Assembly (NCBI RefSeq): GCF_002846205.1
Contig: NZ_PHKV01000001.1
Coordinates: 868,001-932,000 of the forward strand
Origin: Xanthomonas prunicola
GTDB lineage: Bacteria > Pseudomonadota > Gammaproteobacteria > Xanthomonadales > Xanthomonadaceae
DNA: 64,000 nucleotides
Reading direction: 5' to 3'
Part shown: one piece after another, positions 26,983 to 37,747 of the stretch
Layout of the letters: each line of letters opens with the position of its first letter
Numbering within the stretch: the first letter of the stretch is position 1
Notes under the pieces: model-generated
Databases searched by the model: none
Told to the model about the DNA's origin: nothing
Seen by the model: the letters and a program-made list of their open reading frames with translations, nothing else
Made by a program: the position numbers and the translations under genes

Positions 26983-29403
26983 ATGTCCACGCCCGTGTCT
27001 TCCCTGCCCCCCGCACTCAGCGGCCCGATTGCCGATGCGCCAGTGTCCGCGCGCGGCCGGCGCCTGCTTGGCATGCTGCACGCGCATTGCGTGCAGGCGT
27101 TGAGCGGACCACTGCGACTGACCGTCGTCGAGCTGGAACGCGAATTGCTGTATCAGGCCGAGCACGCGCGCAACAGCCAGATCCAGGCCGAAACCTATGC
27201 ACAGACGCGCGGCCTGCGCGACCATATCGACCGCTTTCCACAGGCGTTTGTGCAGGAGCTGGCGAAGGCGCTGGCCGGCTTGCGCGAACGTCCGGTGCTG
27301 GCGCCGCTGATCGATGTCCCAGCGCAACCGCAGATGCTGACACTGGTCGAAGACACCGATATCGATCGCGACATCGTGCTGAGCGAAATCGCACGTCGCG
27401 AGACATCGCGGCGCGCCGATGCGCTGCTCTTGCTGGCGCAGCGGCTGGCAGTGATCGGTGCGGTACCCGAATTCGAGCTGGAAGACTTACCGCTTGGCCC
27501 GTACGCGCTATGCCGCATTTTGCGTCAGTGCGGGGAAACGCTGGGACTGAGCCTGGATGGACAGCTGACGCTGTACAAGGTATTCGAGCGCCAGGTGATG
27601 GACCGTCTGGGCGATCTGTTCGAAAGCGCTAACAGCATCCTGGACCAGGAAGGCATCCTGCCGGGGCTGATCTATCACCCGTATCTGGTCAAGCCCACGC
27701 AGGTACAGACGCGGCGTACGCTGCCGACATCGGCGCAGGGCTCGAAAGACGCCGCGGCGACGAGCAACAATGCTGCAGCCAGTGGCCTGCCGCGCCCGGC
27801 CACTGGCTGGGCAGGCCAAGCTGCGCCAACGGCCTGGCAGAGCGCCTTGCTGGATCACGCTGCTGCGCCAACAGCGCCTGCGATGGCGGCACCCGCGCTG
27901 TCGCCGGCGCTCAACGATGCAGTGCAGGCCCTGGGCGGCTTGATGGCGTCGGCACGGCAATCGCAGGCAGCTGTCCATGCAGCTCACGCAGGCGCAGCCG
28001 CGCCCGCCAGCAACGCGATGCCGCCCTCCTCCACGTTGCTCGCAGCAGCGACCCAGACATCGCAGCGCGGCGCCGCCGCTGCCGTGCCCAAGGCTGCGCT
28101 CGGCGATGCGCTCGCCAGCCTGCAAGGTGCGCTCGCCAGACAGGCCGCAGCGACACACCAAACGTCGGGCATCGATGCAGTGCAGCGTCAGGTACTGGAG
28201 CTGCTGCGTAGCCAGCACGGTCCAGATGCCGTACTGGCGCGGCAGGACAACGACACCTTCGACCTGCTTGGCCTGCTCTACGCGCAGATGCAGCGCGAGG
28301 TGCGCGAGCAGACGCCGGCACAGGCATTGCTGGCAAAGTTGCAGGTACCGGTCGCCCGCGCCGCATTGGCCGACGCGCATTTTTTCGTGCGCGACCAGCA
28401 TCCGGTGCGTGAATTGCTCAACACCGTGGCTGAATCCGGCGCCGTGTGGCTGGGCGAGGACGATATCGACCCGCAACTGCTGCACAAGCTGGGCAGCGCG
28501 GTCGACAAGATCGTCAACGACTATCAGGGCGACGAGGCCGTTTTCGCCGCTGCCAACGACGACATCCAGACGCATCTGCGCGCACTCGCGCGCAAGGCAG
28601 AAGTGACCGAGCGGCGGCATGTGGATGCTGCGCGTGGCAAAGAGCGTCTGGAATCGGCCAAGCAGCAGGCCGAAGCGCGCATCGAGCAACTGTGCGAACA
28701 AAGCGCGCCACCGCGCTTCGTGCAATCGCTGCTGCGCCAGGCATGGTCGGATGTGCTCACGCTGACCTTGCTGCGCCAGGGCGAGCAGTCGCCCGAGTGG
28801 GAAGAGCGCCAGGCACTGACCGCGCGCATTGCCGAAGTCACCTGCCGCAGCAAGGGCCAGCCCACCGACATCGCACTCGGCACCAATGTGGAAACCGCGC
28901 TGCTGCAGGTGGGGTATCACCACGATGAAGCGGCAGCGATCGCGCGGCGCTTGTCCACGCCCGGCGGCGAAGACGAAGTGACCTCGCGCACCGAGCTTGC
29001 CGCCAAACTCAAGGCGCGTACCCGGCTCGGCGACCAGGGCGACAGCGCGCCGCGCAAGCCGGCGGCCACGCCGCGCACGCCGGCCGAAGAGCAGTACTAC
29101 GCGCAGCTACGCAGCTTGCCGTTCGGGACCTGGTTCGAATTCGTGATCAACCAGCAAGGCGATCTGCGCCGGCAACGCCTGTCCTGGTACAGCCCGATGA
29201 CCGGCAACGCACTGTTCGTGAATCAGCGCGGGCAGAAGGTTGGCGAGCACTCGCTGGATAGCCTGGCGCGGCTGATGGCCGGTGGGCAGGCACGTCTGCT
29301 GGTGGAAGAAAAATCGCGTCTGATCGATCGCGCCTGGCATGCCACCGTGCGCACGCTGCGCAGCCTGGCCGGCCAGTCGCCTGTTACCGAGGCCCAGCCA
29401 TGA
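26983..29403 (+). CDS. DUF1631 family protein
   Basis: Large protein of 806 residues of the DUF1631 family, often mislabelled thymidine phosphorylase. No catalytic motif is visible. The N-terminal third is helical (LLGMLHAHCVQALSGPLRLTVVELE), the middle (about 240-400) is alanine/glutamine-rich and low complexity, and the C-terminal part has coiled-coil-like charged helices (ERLESAKQQAEARIEQLCEQ) and a last domain ending FGTWFEFVINQQGDLRRQRLSWYSP. That last domain resembles sequence seen near PilZ-like folds. It overlaps the PilZ gene by ATGA, suggesting a linked function in c-di-GMP signalling. Start 26983 is chosen; an earlier in-frame start at 26833 overlaps hemW. Confidence 0.85.
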   Translation: MSTPVSSLPPALSGPIADAPVSARGRRLLGMLHAHCVQALSGPLRLTVVELERELLYQAEHARNSQIQAETYAQTRGLRDHIDRFPQAFVQELAKALAGLRERPVLAPLIDVPAQPQMLTLVEDTDIDRDIVLSEIARRETSRRADALLLLAQRLAVIGAVPEFELEDLPLGPYALCRILRQCGETLGLSLDGQLTLYKVFERQVMDRLGDLFESANSILDQEGILPGLIYHPYLVKPTQVQTRRTLPTSAQGSKDAAATSNNAAASGLPRPATGWAGQAAPTAWQSALLDHAAAPTAPAMAAPALSPALNDAVQALGGLMASARQSQAAVHAAHAGAAAPASNAMPPSSTLLAAATQTSQRGAAAAVPKAALGDALASLQGALARQAAATHQTSGIDAVQRQVLELLRSQHGPDAVLARQDNDTFDLLGLLYAQMQREVREQTPAQALLAKLQVPVARAALADAHFFVRDQHPVRELLNTVAESGAVWLGEDDIDPQLLHKLGSAVDKIVNDYQGDEAVFAAANDDIQTHLRALARKAEVTERRHVDAARGKERLESAKQQAEARIEQLCEQSAPPRFVQSLLRQAWSDVLTLTLLRQGEQSPEWEERQALTARIAEVTCRSKGQPTDIALGTNVETALLQVGYHHDEAAAIARRLSTPGGEDEVTSRTELAAKLKARTRLGDQGDSAPRKPAATPRTPAEEQYYAQLRSLPFGTWFEFVINQQGDLRRQRLSWYSPMTGNALFVNQRGQKVGEHSLDSLARLMAGGQARLLVEEKSRLIDRAWHATVRTLRSLAGQSPVTEAQP

Positions 29404-29747
29404 TCCAGGACACCCGCCGCGCACCGCGCCGCCAGCCGACCGACCTGCTGCCGGTCATCGACACGCTGACCGAGGCGCAGATCGGCCGGGTCGGCAACCT
29501 GTCCGAAACCGGCATGCTGTTGTTGGGGTCGGTTCCGCTGCACGACGACGCCTTGTATCAGTTGCGCTTCACGCTGCCCGAGCGGGTTGGTCGCGCCACC
29601 GAGATCGATGTCGGCGTGCATCTGCTGTGGTCCGAAGCCGCGCACGCGCCCGGGCAGTCCTGGGCCGGCGTGCGCTTCCTGACCATGTCCGAGCCGCACC
29701 GGCAGCGCCTGCGCGCCTGGATCGCCGACGAGCATCTGGCTGGCTAA
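29400..29747 (+). CDS. PilZ-domain protein (c-di-GMP receptor candidate)
   Basis: Single-domain PilZ protein of 115 residues. Both parts of the c-di-GMP-binding signature are present: an arginine motif RRAPRR at residues 6-11 and NLSETG (N/DxSxxG) at 33-38. It should therefore bind c-di-GMP, unlike the degenerate PilZ proteins also known in Xanthomonas. Its start overlaps the DUF1631 stop by ATGA, so the two are translationally coupled and may form a receptor-effector pair. Confidence 0.88.
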   Translation: MIQDTRRAPRRQPTDLLPVIDTLTEAQIGRVGNLSETGMLLLGSVPLHDDALYQLRFTLPERVGRATEIDVGVHLLWSEAAHAPGQSWAGVRFLTMSEPHRQRLRAWIADEHLAG

Positions 29748-29944
29748 CGCGGCTTGCACCACGACCGCCCCCAGCCGGGCGCGGCAGGGGTAGACGCCAC
29801 ATCTAACCGTGCGTCCGGACGCTCCCCGCGCCGTCGCGCCATCTGCCGATTGCGCGTTGGTTGTAGCAGCCACGCCACGACAGCAGCATTGCAAGGATTG
29901 CGGCAAAATTGTGCATTGCCTTTGCATTGCCGATCGAGCCCCGC

Positions 29945-31270
<1,326 letters not shown>

Positions 31271-31409
31271 GGACACGGCGCACCATGCCTGCACGGAACG
31301 ATTAAACCCGGCACCGACATGCATCGCGCCTACACTGAGGTCCGCCGCGCCTTCCACCACCCGGTAACGCACCGCGACGTTTCAGCACTACCACACACGG
31401 AACATTGCC

Positions 31410-31808
31410 ATGAACGATCCACGCCAGACCTCGCACCCGGACCACACGATGTATCGGCAGATCGAACGCGGCGTGCATGCGATCGATGCGGCGCACGGCC
31501 GCGTGCCAGATCAGACCAGCGCCCGCCTCACTGCGGCCTTGTTGCCGCTGGCCAAGGAGGGCGGGCTGTCGCGCGTGGATCACGTGCTGATGAGCGCAGC
31601 GAACAATCGTGGCGTGCACGGCGGCGAGAACGTGTTCGTGGTGCAAGGCGACCCCGCCAACCCGGCACATCTGCGCGCGCACATGAAAACCGAACAGGCA
31701 CTCGGCACGCCGGAAGAACAATCGTTCGAGCGCGCGCGGCAACTCGCCGGGCCGAGCGAGCAGGTGCAGCAGCCCGAACGTGCGCAGACACCGCAGCTGG
31801 GTCAATAA
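31410..31808 (+). CDS. XVIPCD-only protein (type IV secretion signal domain without toxin)
   Basis: 132-residue protein consisting almost wholly of the XVIPCD, the C-terminal domain that VirD4 recognises on Xanthomonadales type IV secretion (X-T4SS) effectors. Visible consensus parts in order: the HPDHTMYRQIERGV opening, AIDAAHGRVPDQTS, RLTAALLPLAKEGGLSRVDHV, VFVVQGDPANPAHLRAHM and the closing GTPEEQSFERARQL, followed by a glutamine/proline-rich tail. Effectors normally carry a toxic enzymatic domain before this region; here the protein begins directly with the domain. A GGAA Shine-Dalgarno precedes the ATG. It sits alone between pepQ and pepP. It could be a remnant, an adaptor or decoy for VirD4, or a very small effector. 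Confidence 0.85.
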   Translation: MNDPRQTSHPDHTMYRQIERGVHAIDAAHGRVPDQTSARLTAALLPLAKEGGLSRVDHVLMSAANNRGVHGGENVFVVQGDPANPAHLRAHMKTEQALGTPEEQSFERARQLAGPSEQVQQPERAQTPQLGQ

Positions 31809-31954
31809 ACGCAGCGAACAACCCGGCGGGGCAGTTATTACTCGGAATCGGCGGGAACCCCGCGTCCAGCGCAGCGACTGCGTTGCGCCACGCCTGCAGC
31901 ACGGCTGCGCGCTGCGTGGTATCAGCCGCTTCGAATCACTTGCTTGCCGGGCGG

Positions 31955-33283
31955 CTACGCGCCGCCAGCCATCTCCGCTTCGATCTCGTCGGCACTGCGC
32001 GCCAATGCGTCGGTCAACACCCGGTGGCCATCGGCAGTGATCAGCACATTGTCTTCGGTGCGAATGCCGATGCCGCGCCACTTGGCCTCTACCGAGGTGT
32101 CGTCGGCTGACACGTACAGTCCTGGCTCGATGGTGAACACCATGCCGGGTTCGAGCAGCCGCGAATCGCCGGCCAGCCGGTAGTCGCCCACATCGTGCAC
32201 ATCCAGGCCCAGCCAATGGCCGGTCTTGTGCCGATAAAATCGCTTGTACTGCCCATCTGCGATGTTGCGCTCGAGTTTGCCCTTGAGCAGACCCAGTCGC
32301 AGCAGCCCTTCGGTCAAGGTTTCCACGGCGGCCAGATGCCCCGCTTCGTAGGCAAGGCCGGGGCATGCCTGCGCAAGCGCCGCCGCCTGCGCAGCACCGA
32401 CCAGATCGTGCAGCGCACGCTGCGCCGGCGTGAACCGGCCGTTGATCGGAAGTGTGCGGGTGATATCGGCCGCATAGCCGCGGTATTCGGCACCGGCATC
32501 GATTAGCACCAGTTCGCCATCGCGACTGCGCGCGCTGTTGGCGCGGTAATGCAGCACGCAGGCATTGCTACCGCTGCCGACGATGCTGCCGTACGCCGGC
32601 CACGCATCGGCAGCGCGGAATTCGCGCTCGACCTCAGCCTGCAATTCGTACTCGTGCACACCCGGCCGCGCCAGCCGCATCGCCGCGCGGTGCGCACGCA
32701 CACTGATGTCGGCGGCCTGCTGCATCAACGCGATCTCATCGCGCGACTTGAACAGCCGCTGTTCGTGCAACAGGTGCCCGAGCTCGAGAAATTCGTGCGG
32801 CGGTTGTGCACCATGGCGCACCTGCTCGCGCACACGCTTGAGCCAGCCGATCAACTTGAGATCGAAATCGACATCGCGCCCGAAGTGGTAGTACACGCGG
32901 CTGCGCCCTTCCAGCAGGCCGGGCAGGATGTCGTCGACATCGTCGATGGGGTACGCATCGTCCATGCCGTAGCGCTCCACCGCACCTTCCTGGCCCTCGC
33001 GCGGGCCATCCCAGGCTTCGCGCTCGGCATCGCGCTCGCGGCAGAACAGAATCGCTTCGCCATGCTTGCGGCCGGGCACCAGCACCAGCACCGCTTCGGG
33101 CTCCGGAAACCCGCTCAGATACCAGAAATCCGAATCCTGTCGGTACGGATAATGCGTGTCGTGGCTGCGCACGCGCTCAGGCGCGGCCGGTAAAATCAGG
33201 ATGGCCTGCTCGCCGGCCATCTGCATGAGCTGCTTGCGGCGGCGCGCGTACTCGGCTGTGCCGATCCCGGTGAGCTTCTTCAT
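31955..33283 (-). CDS. pepP: Xaa-Pro aminopeptidase P
   Basis: M24B aminopeptidase of 442 residues that releases an N-terminal residue preceding proline. Typical parts: EYARRRKQLMQM at the N-terminus, HDTHYPYRQDSDFWYLSGFPEP, then the pita-bread catalytic domain with LIDAGAEYRGYAADITRT, HKTGHWLGLDVHDVG, TIEPGLYV and IRTEDNVLIT, which supply the five metal ligands. It follows the YgfB-like gene by 10 bases in the same direction, the usual gammaproteobacterial ygfB-pepP pair. Confidence 0.95.
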   Translation of the reverse strand: MKKLTGIGTAEYARRRKQLMQMAGEQAILILPAAPERVRSHDTHYPYRQDSDFWYLSGFPEPEAVLVLVPGRKHGEAILFCRERDAEREAWDGPREGQEGAVERYGMDDAYPIDDVDDILPGLLEGRSRVYYHFGRDVDFDLKLIGWLKRVREQVRHGAQPPHEFLELGHLLHEQRLFKSRDEIALMQQAADISVRAHRAAMRLARPGVHEYELQAEVEREFRAADAWPAYGSIVGSGSNACVLHYRANSARSRDGELVLIDAGAEYRGYAADITRTLPINGRFTPAQRALHDLVGAAQAAALAQACPGLAYEAGHLAAVETLTEGLLRLGLLKGKLERNIADGQYKRFYRHKTGHWLGLDVHDVGDYRLAGDSRLLEPGMVFTIEPGLYVSADDTSVEAKWRGIGIRTEDNVLITADGHRVLTDALARSADEIEAEMAGGA

Positions 33284-33293
33284 GGCGGGCCGA

Positions 33294-33836
33294 TCAGTTC
33301 AGACGTTGGCGGAAACGCGGCCCCATCACGCAGTCGCCATGCAGCAACAGCACCGCCACGCGCACGAATTCTTCGATTTCGGCCAATGCGGTGTCGTCCT
33401 CGTCGGCCGCGTCGAAGTCGTCGCTGGACGCCTGCGCCAGACGCGCCAGGTCCTGCAGCGCTTCCTCGCCTTCTTCGCTCAGCGCCGGGCGCTGCTGCGC
33501 GGCCAGACCAAATCCACCCAGGAAGGCGCGGCACCAGTCGAACAACGCATCGGTACGCGCCGGCAACGGGGCGCCGTCTTCGACCAACAGCAGCTCAAAG
33601 GCGAAATCGCGGTCTTCCAGTTGCGCCACGGTGCCCTGCCGCAGCTGGTCCAGGGCCCCGCCCTGTTTGGGGGCGCCCTGGCCGGTGTCGGCCAAAATGC
33701 GTGCCAGCCAGTCGGCGCTGTCGATGCCGCCGCCGGAGAGCCACCCGCACAGCCCGCCATGCAACTCCGCCGCAGAGGACGCCAGCGCGAGCTGACGGCT
33801 TTCGTTTTGCACAGCGGTTACGTCGGGCAGATCCAT
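33294..33836 (-). CDS. UPF0149 (YgfB/YecA-like) family protein
   Basis: 180-residue acidic protein of the UPF0149 family, recognised by [14 protein letters not shown] near the N-terminus, [13 protein letters not shown] in the middle and [15 protein letters not shown] near the C-terminus. YgfB of Pseudomonas has been reported to affect gene expression and beta-lactam response; the function here is unknown. It is the first gene of a pair with pepP and is divergent from the zapB-like/zapA genes, with a 236-base gap that probably holds both promoters. Confidence 0.9.
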   Translation of the reverse strand: MDLPDVTAVQNESRQLALASSAAELHGGLCGWLSGGGIDSADWLARILADTGQGAPKQGGALDQLRQGTVAQLEDRDFAFELLLVEDGAPLPARTDALFDWCRAFLGGFGLAAQQRPALSEEGEEALQDLARLAQASSDDFDAADEDDTALAEIEEFVRVAVLLLHGDCVMGPRFRQRLN

Positions 33837-34072
33837 CGGGTCATCCAGGCTGAGGAGCGATAAGGTGCCGACGCAGGGCCGGCGATATGACTTCCCAGTG
33901 TATCAAGGCGGCCAGCATGGGCCGCGATCTGTGCGTTCCATGCAGGGTTCCACGCGTGCGATGCCGGCCTGCCTGGATTCTGCGCGAGACCTTGCAGGGC
34001 TTGGGCTAGCCCAGCGATCGGGACGTGCGCGGACGCTTGACCACCGCGCGCACGCGCCCCTATCGTGAGCGC

Positions 34073-34294
34073 ATGGACAACGCTGCCGCCCTCGCTCAGA
34101 TCCGCGCACTCGCCGCCCGCGTGGAGGCCTTGGTGGAGCGTACCCAACGGCTCACCGACGAAAACCGTAGCCTGCGTCATCAACAGGAGCAGCTCATCGG
34201 CGAGCGCTCGCAACTGTTGACCAAGAACGAGCAGGCGCGCTCGCGTGTGGAAGCGATGATTGCCCGCTTGAAGTCACTGGAGCAGCACACGTGA
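34073..34294 (+). CDS. ZapB-like coiled-coil protein (TIGR02449 family)
   Basis: 73-residue protein that is nearly one continuous coiled coil (LAARVEALVERTQRLTDENR and similar heptads). It belongs to the small family found directly before zapA in gammaproteobacteria and is presumed to act with ZapA at the division ring. Its TGA overlaps the zapA GTG (GTGA), so the two are co-translated. Confidence 0.85.
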   Translation: MDNAAALAQIRALAARVEALVERTQRLTDENRSLRHQQEQLIGERSQLLTKNEQARSRVEAMIARLKSLEQHT

Positions 34295-34590
34295 GCAACA
34301 ACGAACCGGTCAGCGTGCGTATTCTGGATCGTGAATACACGGTCGGCGTGACTGCGGACGAACGCGAGAGCCTTACAGCCGCCGCGCGGCTGCTGGATCT
34401 ACGCATGCGTGAGATCCGCGGCAGCAATCGCATGGCGGCGGTGGACCGTGTCGCAGTGCTGGCTGCGCTCAATCTGGCGCATGAGTTGCAGCAACTGCGC
34501 GAACAGCAGGCGCTCTACGATCGTGAATTGGCCAATACGCTGGACACCTTGAATCGCCGACTGGATAGCGTTTCCGACACACCACGCTGA
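34291..34590 (+). CDS. zapA: Cell division protein ZapA
   Basis: FtsZ-ring-associated protein, 99 residues. The N-terminal fold VSVRILDREYTVGV and the ALNLAHELQQL dimerisation helix are characteristic. It begins with GTG, overlapping the preceding stop. It is followed by 6S RNA and 5-formyl-THF cyclo-ligase, the same order as in E. coli. Confidence 0.95.
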   Translation: MSNNEPVSVRILDREYTVGVTADERESLTAAARLLDLRMREIRGSNRMAAVDRVAVLAALNLAHELQQLREQQALYDRELANTLDTLNRRLDSVSDTPR

Positions 34591-34672
34591 GCGGAATTCG
34601 CACTGCCATCGCAAATATGAATCCTCAAGCCCGTCGGCCGACGAATGGGCTAGCCATCGCGGTGCAGAGGTC

Positions 34673-34678
34673 TATAAT
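34673..34678 (+). promoter_or_regulatory. -10 element of the 6S RNA promoter
   Basis: Consensus TATAAT, seven bases upstream of the inferred 5' end of 6S RNA. No good -35 match is seen about 17 bases further upstream. Confidence 0.7.
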
Positions 34679-34684
34679 TCGCCT

Positions 34685-34869
34685 GCGTTCTCTGCTGTAA
34701 ACGACAGCGTGCAAAACATTCGCCTTGTCCCTTAATTACGACCACGGGGGCGCGACGAAGCTGGGTGTGCAAGTCCGCCTTGTAGCGGGAAGCCCGATGG
34801 CCTCACAACGTCCCCACTTGAACCCCGGGTTCAAGGTCGTTTCGCCCGCATCGTCATGGCGGAGAATGC
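34685..34869 (+). ncRNA. ssrS: 6S RNA
   Basis: About 185 nt. The two ends pair over 11 positions (34685-34695 with 34859-34869, allowing G-U), giving the closing stem typical of 6S RNA. Near the 3' side is the conserved self-complementary segment CTTGAACCCCGGGTTCAAG, the best-known sequence signature of the family. It has a TATAAT at the right distance upstream and a strong terminator downstream, and lies between zapA and 5-formyl-THF cyclo-ligase as in E. coli. 6S RNA mimics an open promoter and sequesters sigma-70 RNA polymerase in stationary phase. Ends are accurate to a few bases. Confidence 0.93.
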
Positions 34870-34876
34870 AAATCTG

Positions 34877-34905
34877 AAACGGCGCCTTCGGGCGTCGTTT
34901 CTTTT
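34877..34905 (+). terminator. Rho-independent terminator after 6S RNA
   Basis: 10-base stem (34877-34886 with 34891-34900, one G-U pair) closed by a TTCG tetraloop and followed by CTTTT. This is the strongest intrinsic terminator in the window. The following 271 bases to the next gene contain a small GACCGCA-type hairpin around 34915-34935 and nothing else recognised. Confidence 0.92.
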
Positions 34906-35176
34906 GCGCGTCCGAACGACTGACCTGCGGTCGTTGAGGCGGCACTGCGGCTCTTGTTGCGTTCGCGCCCCTGTTGCTGCGTCGAAGGCGTTGCGATGCG
35001 CACGCTGCATCGCTGATGCGTGAGCGCTGCAGACGACAGGTGCCAGCAGTGCGCACCACCAGTCGCTCTGCGCAGAGCCACAGCCGAAGCGCGTCTGCAA
35101 GCGGCATTGCACGCCACGCTAGGCATGCGCGTGTGCGCCATCGACAATGCAGCACCGATTGCGCCGCGAGACACTG

Positions 35177-35763
35177 ATGACCGAGGACCGAGATGCATTG
35201 CGTCAGCACTTGCGCGCACACCGACGCAGCGTGCCGGCAACACAGCGCTTAGCCGCAGCCGATGCGTTGGCCGAGCGTTTGCTGGCTCTGCCATTCGCAC
35301 CGCACAGCGGTGCCGTGGCGGGTTACTGGGCGATGGATGGCGAAATTGCGCTGCATCGCTGGCAGCTGACCTTGCCGGACGGGGTGCGCTATTGCTTGCC
35401 GGTACTGGATGGGCGCGTACTGCGCTTTGCGCCGTGGCGGCCTGGCCAGCCGTTGGTGAGTAATCGCTACGGCATTCCCGAGCCTGATGTGGACCGCGCC
35501 GACATGCTGGCACCAGAAGAGATGGCGCTGGTGATTACCCCCTTGACCGGTTTCGATGCGGCGTGCCGCCGGCTGGGCATGGGAGGCGGCTGGTATGATC
35601 GCAGCTTCGCGTTCCGGCATCGCCAGGCGCCGCCGCCCTGGCTGGTCGGCGTCGGCTTCGCTGCGCAGCAGGTGCCCGCCCTGCCCACTGAAGCGTGGGA
35701 TGTGGCGGTCGACGCCATCTGCACCGAACACGCCACCTTCCTGAAAGAAGACGCCGTTTCCGA

Positions 35764-35767
<4 letters not shown>
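35177..35767 (+). CDS. 5-formyltetrahydrofolate cyclo-ligase
   Basis: Recycles 5-formyl-THF to 5,10-methenyl-THF with ATP. 196 residues with the family's N-terminal LRQHLRAHRRSVP, AGYWAMDGEIAL, the phosphate loop GMGGGWYDRSFA and LPTEAWDVAVDAICTE. The ATG at 35177 is preferred to an in-frame ATG 10 codons earlier. Position after 6S RNA mirrors E. coli ygfA (fau). Its stop overlaps the EVE gene. Confidence 0.93.
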
Positions 35768-36240
<473 letters not shown>

Positions 36241-36328
36241 TGGGGGATTCGGCAGTGGAAGTCGCCCATTGCCATCCCGCGTGACTTGCTCTTATCAATC
36301 CCCAATCACTCATCCCGAGCTCTTACCC

Positions 36329-36976
36329 ATGTCCGAAGCAAAACGCCTGGCCGCCGAAAAGGCGATCGATTACGTGCAAGACGGCATGATCGTCGGGGTC
36401 GGTACCGGCTCGACGGTGGCCTACTTCATCGACGCGCTGGGCCGCATCGGCCATCGCATCAAGGGCGCAGTGTCCAGCTCCGAGCAGAGCACCACGCGCC
36501 TGCGCCAGCACGGCATCGAGGTACTGGATCTCAACCACACCGGCAACCTGTCGCTGTACGTGGACGGCGCCGACGAGTGCGACCCGAACCGCTGCCTGAT
36601 CAAGGGCGGCGGCGCAGCGCTGACACGCGAGAAGATCATCGCCGAAGCCAGCGAGCGCTTCATCTGCATCGTGGACCCGAGCAAGCAGGTACCGGTGCTG
36701 GGAAAATTTCCGCTGCCGGTGGAAGTGATTCCGATGGCACGCAGCCTGGTCGCCCGGCAGATCCTGGCGCTGACCGGCGGTCAGCCGGTGTGGCGCGACG
36801 GCGTGGTGACCGATAACGGCAATGTGGTGCTGGACGTGCACAACCTGCAGATCACCGACCCGGTGGCGCTGGAGCGCAACTTGAACCAGATTCCCGGCGT
36901 GGTTTGCGTGGGTCTGTTCGCACGGCGCCCGGCCGACGTCGTAATCGTCGGTGGTGAACCGCCGCGAGTGATCTGA
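36329..36976 (+). CDS. rpiA: Ribose-5-phosphate isomerase A
   Basis: Interconverts ribose 5-phosphate and ribulose 5-phosphate; 215 residues. Motifs: [48 protein letters not shown] and the [13 protein letters not shown] region, all typical. It would channel the product of the pentulose kinase at 19.7 kb. Upstream 36241-36328 contains a degenerate GGGGATTC/AATCCCC stretch related to the GGGAAT repeats. Confidence 0.95.
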   Translation: MSEAKRLAAEKAIDYVQDGMIVGVGTGSTVAYFIDALGRIGHRIKGAVSSSEQSTTRLRQHGIEVLDLNHTGNLSLYVDGADECDPNRCLIKGGGAALTREKIIAEASERFICIVDPSKQVPVLGKFPLPVEVIPMARSLVARQILALTGGQPVWRDGVVTDNGNVVLDVHNLQITDPVALERNLNQIPGVVCVGLFARRPADVVIVGGEPPRVI

Positions 36977-37138
36977 ACGATCGTGCGCAAGCGCGCGCAC
37001 GCGCAGTTGTGGCCCACATTGCGAAGCGATGGCAGCCGGATACAGCTCGTTCGCAATGAACCACCAACGCACCGCAGCAGCTTGACGCACGCGGCCGCTT
37101 GGCAGATGGTGCGGCATCCCCGTCTGCTGGTATGCCGC

Positions 37139-37588
37139 ATGCGTTGTCTTCGTTTTCTCGCCCTTGCGTTCTTGATCCTGCTTGGCGGCTGCGCCAGCAG
37201 CGGCGACAGCTGGGTGGAACTGGCGGGCACGCGTTATAAGGTAGAGCTGGCGCAGAACAATGCTGATCGCGCCAAGGGACTGATGTTCCGCGATGCCATG
37301 GACGAAGACCGCGGCATGCTGTTCATCCACGACCGCCAGGAGCCGATGGCGTACTGGATGAAGAACACCAAGATCGCGCTGGATATCCTGTATTTCGATG
37401 AGCAGCGCCGGCTTGTCTCGCAGCAGCGCGATGTGCCGCCGTGTTCGGCCGGAGACGCCTGCCCGCCCTACCCCAGCAGGCAGCCGGCGCGGTATGTGCT
37501 GGAGCTCAACGCCGGCCAGGCCGCCAAACTCCGCCTGAAGGACGGTGCCACGCTGACCTTCGGCCCGGACATCCCGACGCTGAAATAA
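37139..37588 (+). CDS. DUF192 lipoprotein
   Basis: 149-residue lipoprotein with lipobox ending in C18 (LILLGGC) and a DUF192 domain: YKVELAQNNADRAKGLMFRDAM, GMLFIHDRQEPMAYWMKNT and YVLELNAGQAAKLRL. DUF192 proteins are small periplasmic or membrane-anchored proteins of unknown function. Start 37139 gives the proper signal sequence; the frame is open upstream to 36983 without a sensible start. Confidence 0.87.
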   Translation: MRCLRFLALAFLILLGGCASSGDSWVELAGTRYKVELAQNNADRAKGLMFRDAMDEDRGMLFIHDRQEPMAYWMKNTKIALDILYFDEQRRLVSQQRDVPPCSAGDACPPYPSRQPARYVLELNAGQAAKLRLKDGATLTFGPDIPTLK

Positions 37589-37747
37589 ACGCTGCGATCC
37601 GGCCCGCTGGCCATCTGGCGAGCGCGTTGCCGCCTGCTGGCAGATACCGGCGCGCTACCTGCCGAACCGGTCGCCGCGCCCGTTGACGGCGCCCTCAACG
37701 GCATGACGTCTTCACGCGGCGCGCGTCCCTGTCAGGAAGTACCGGAC

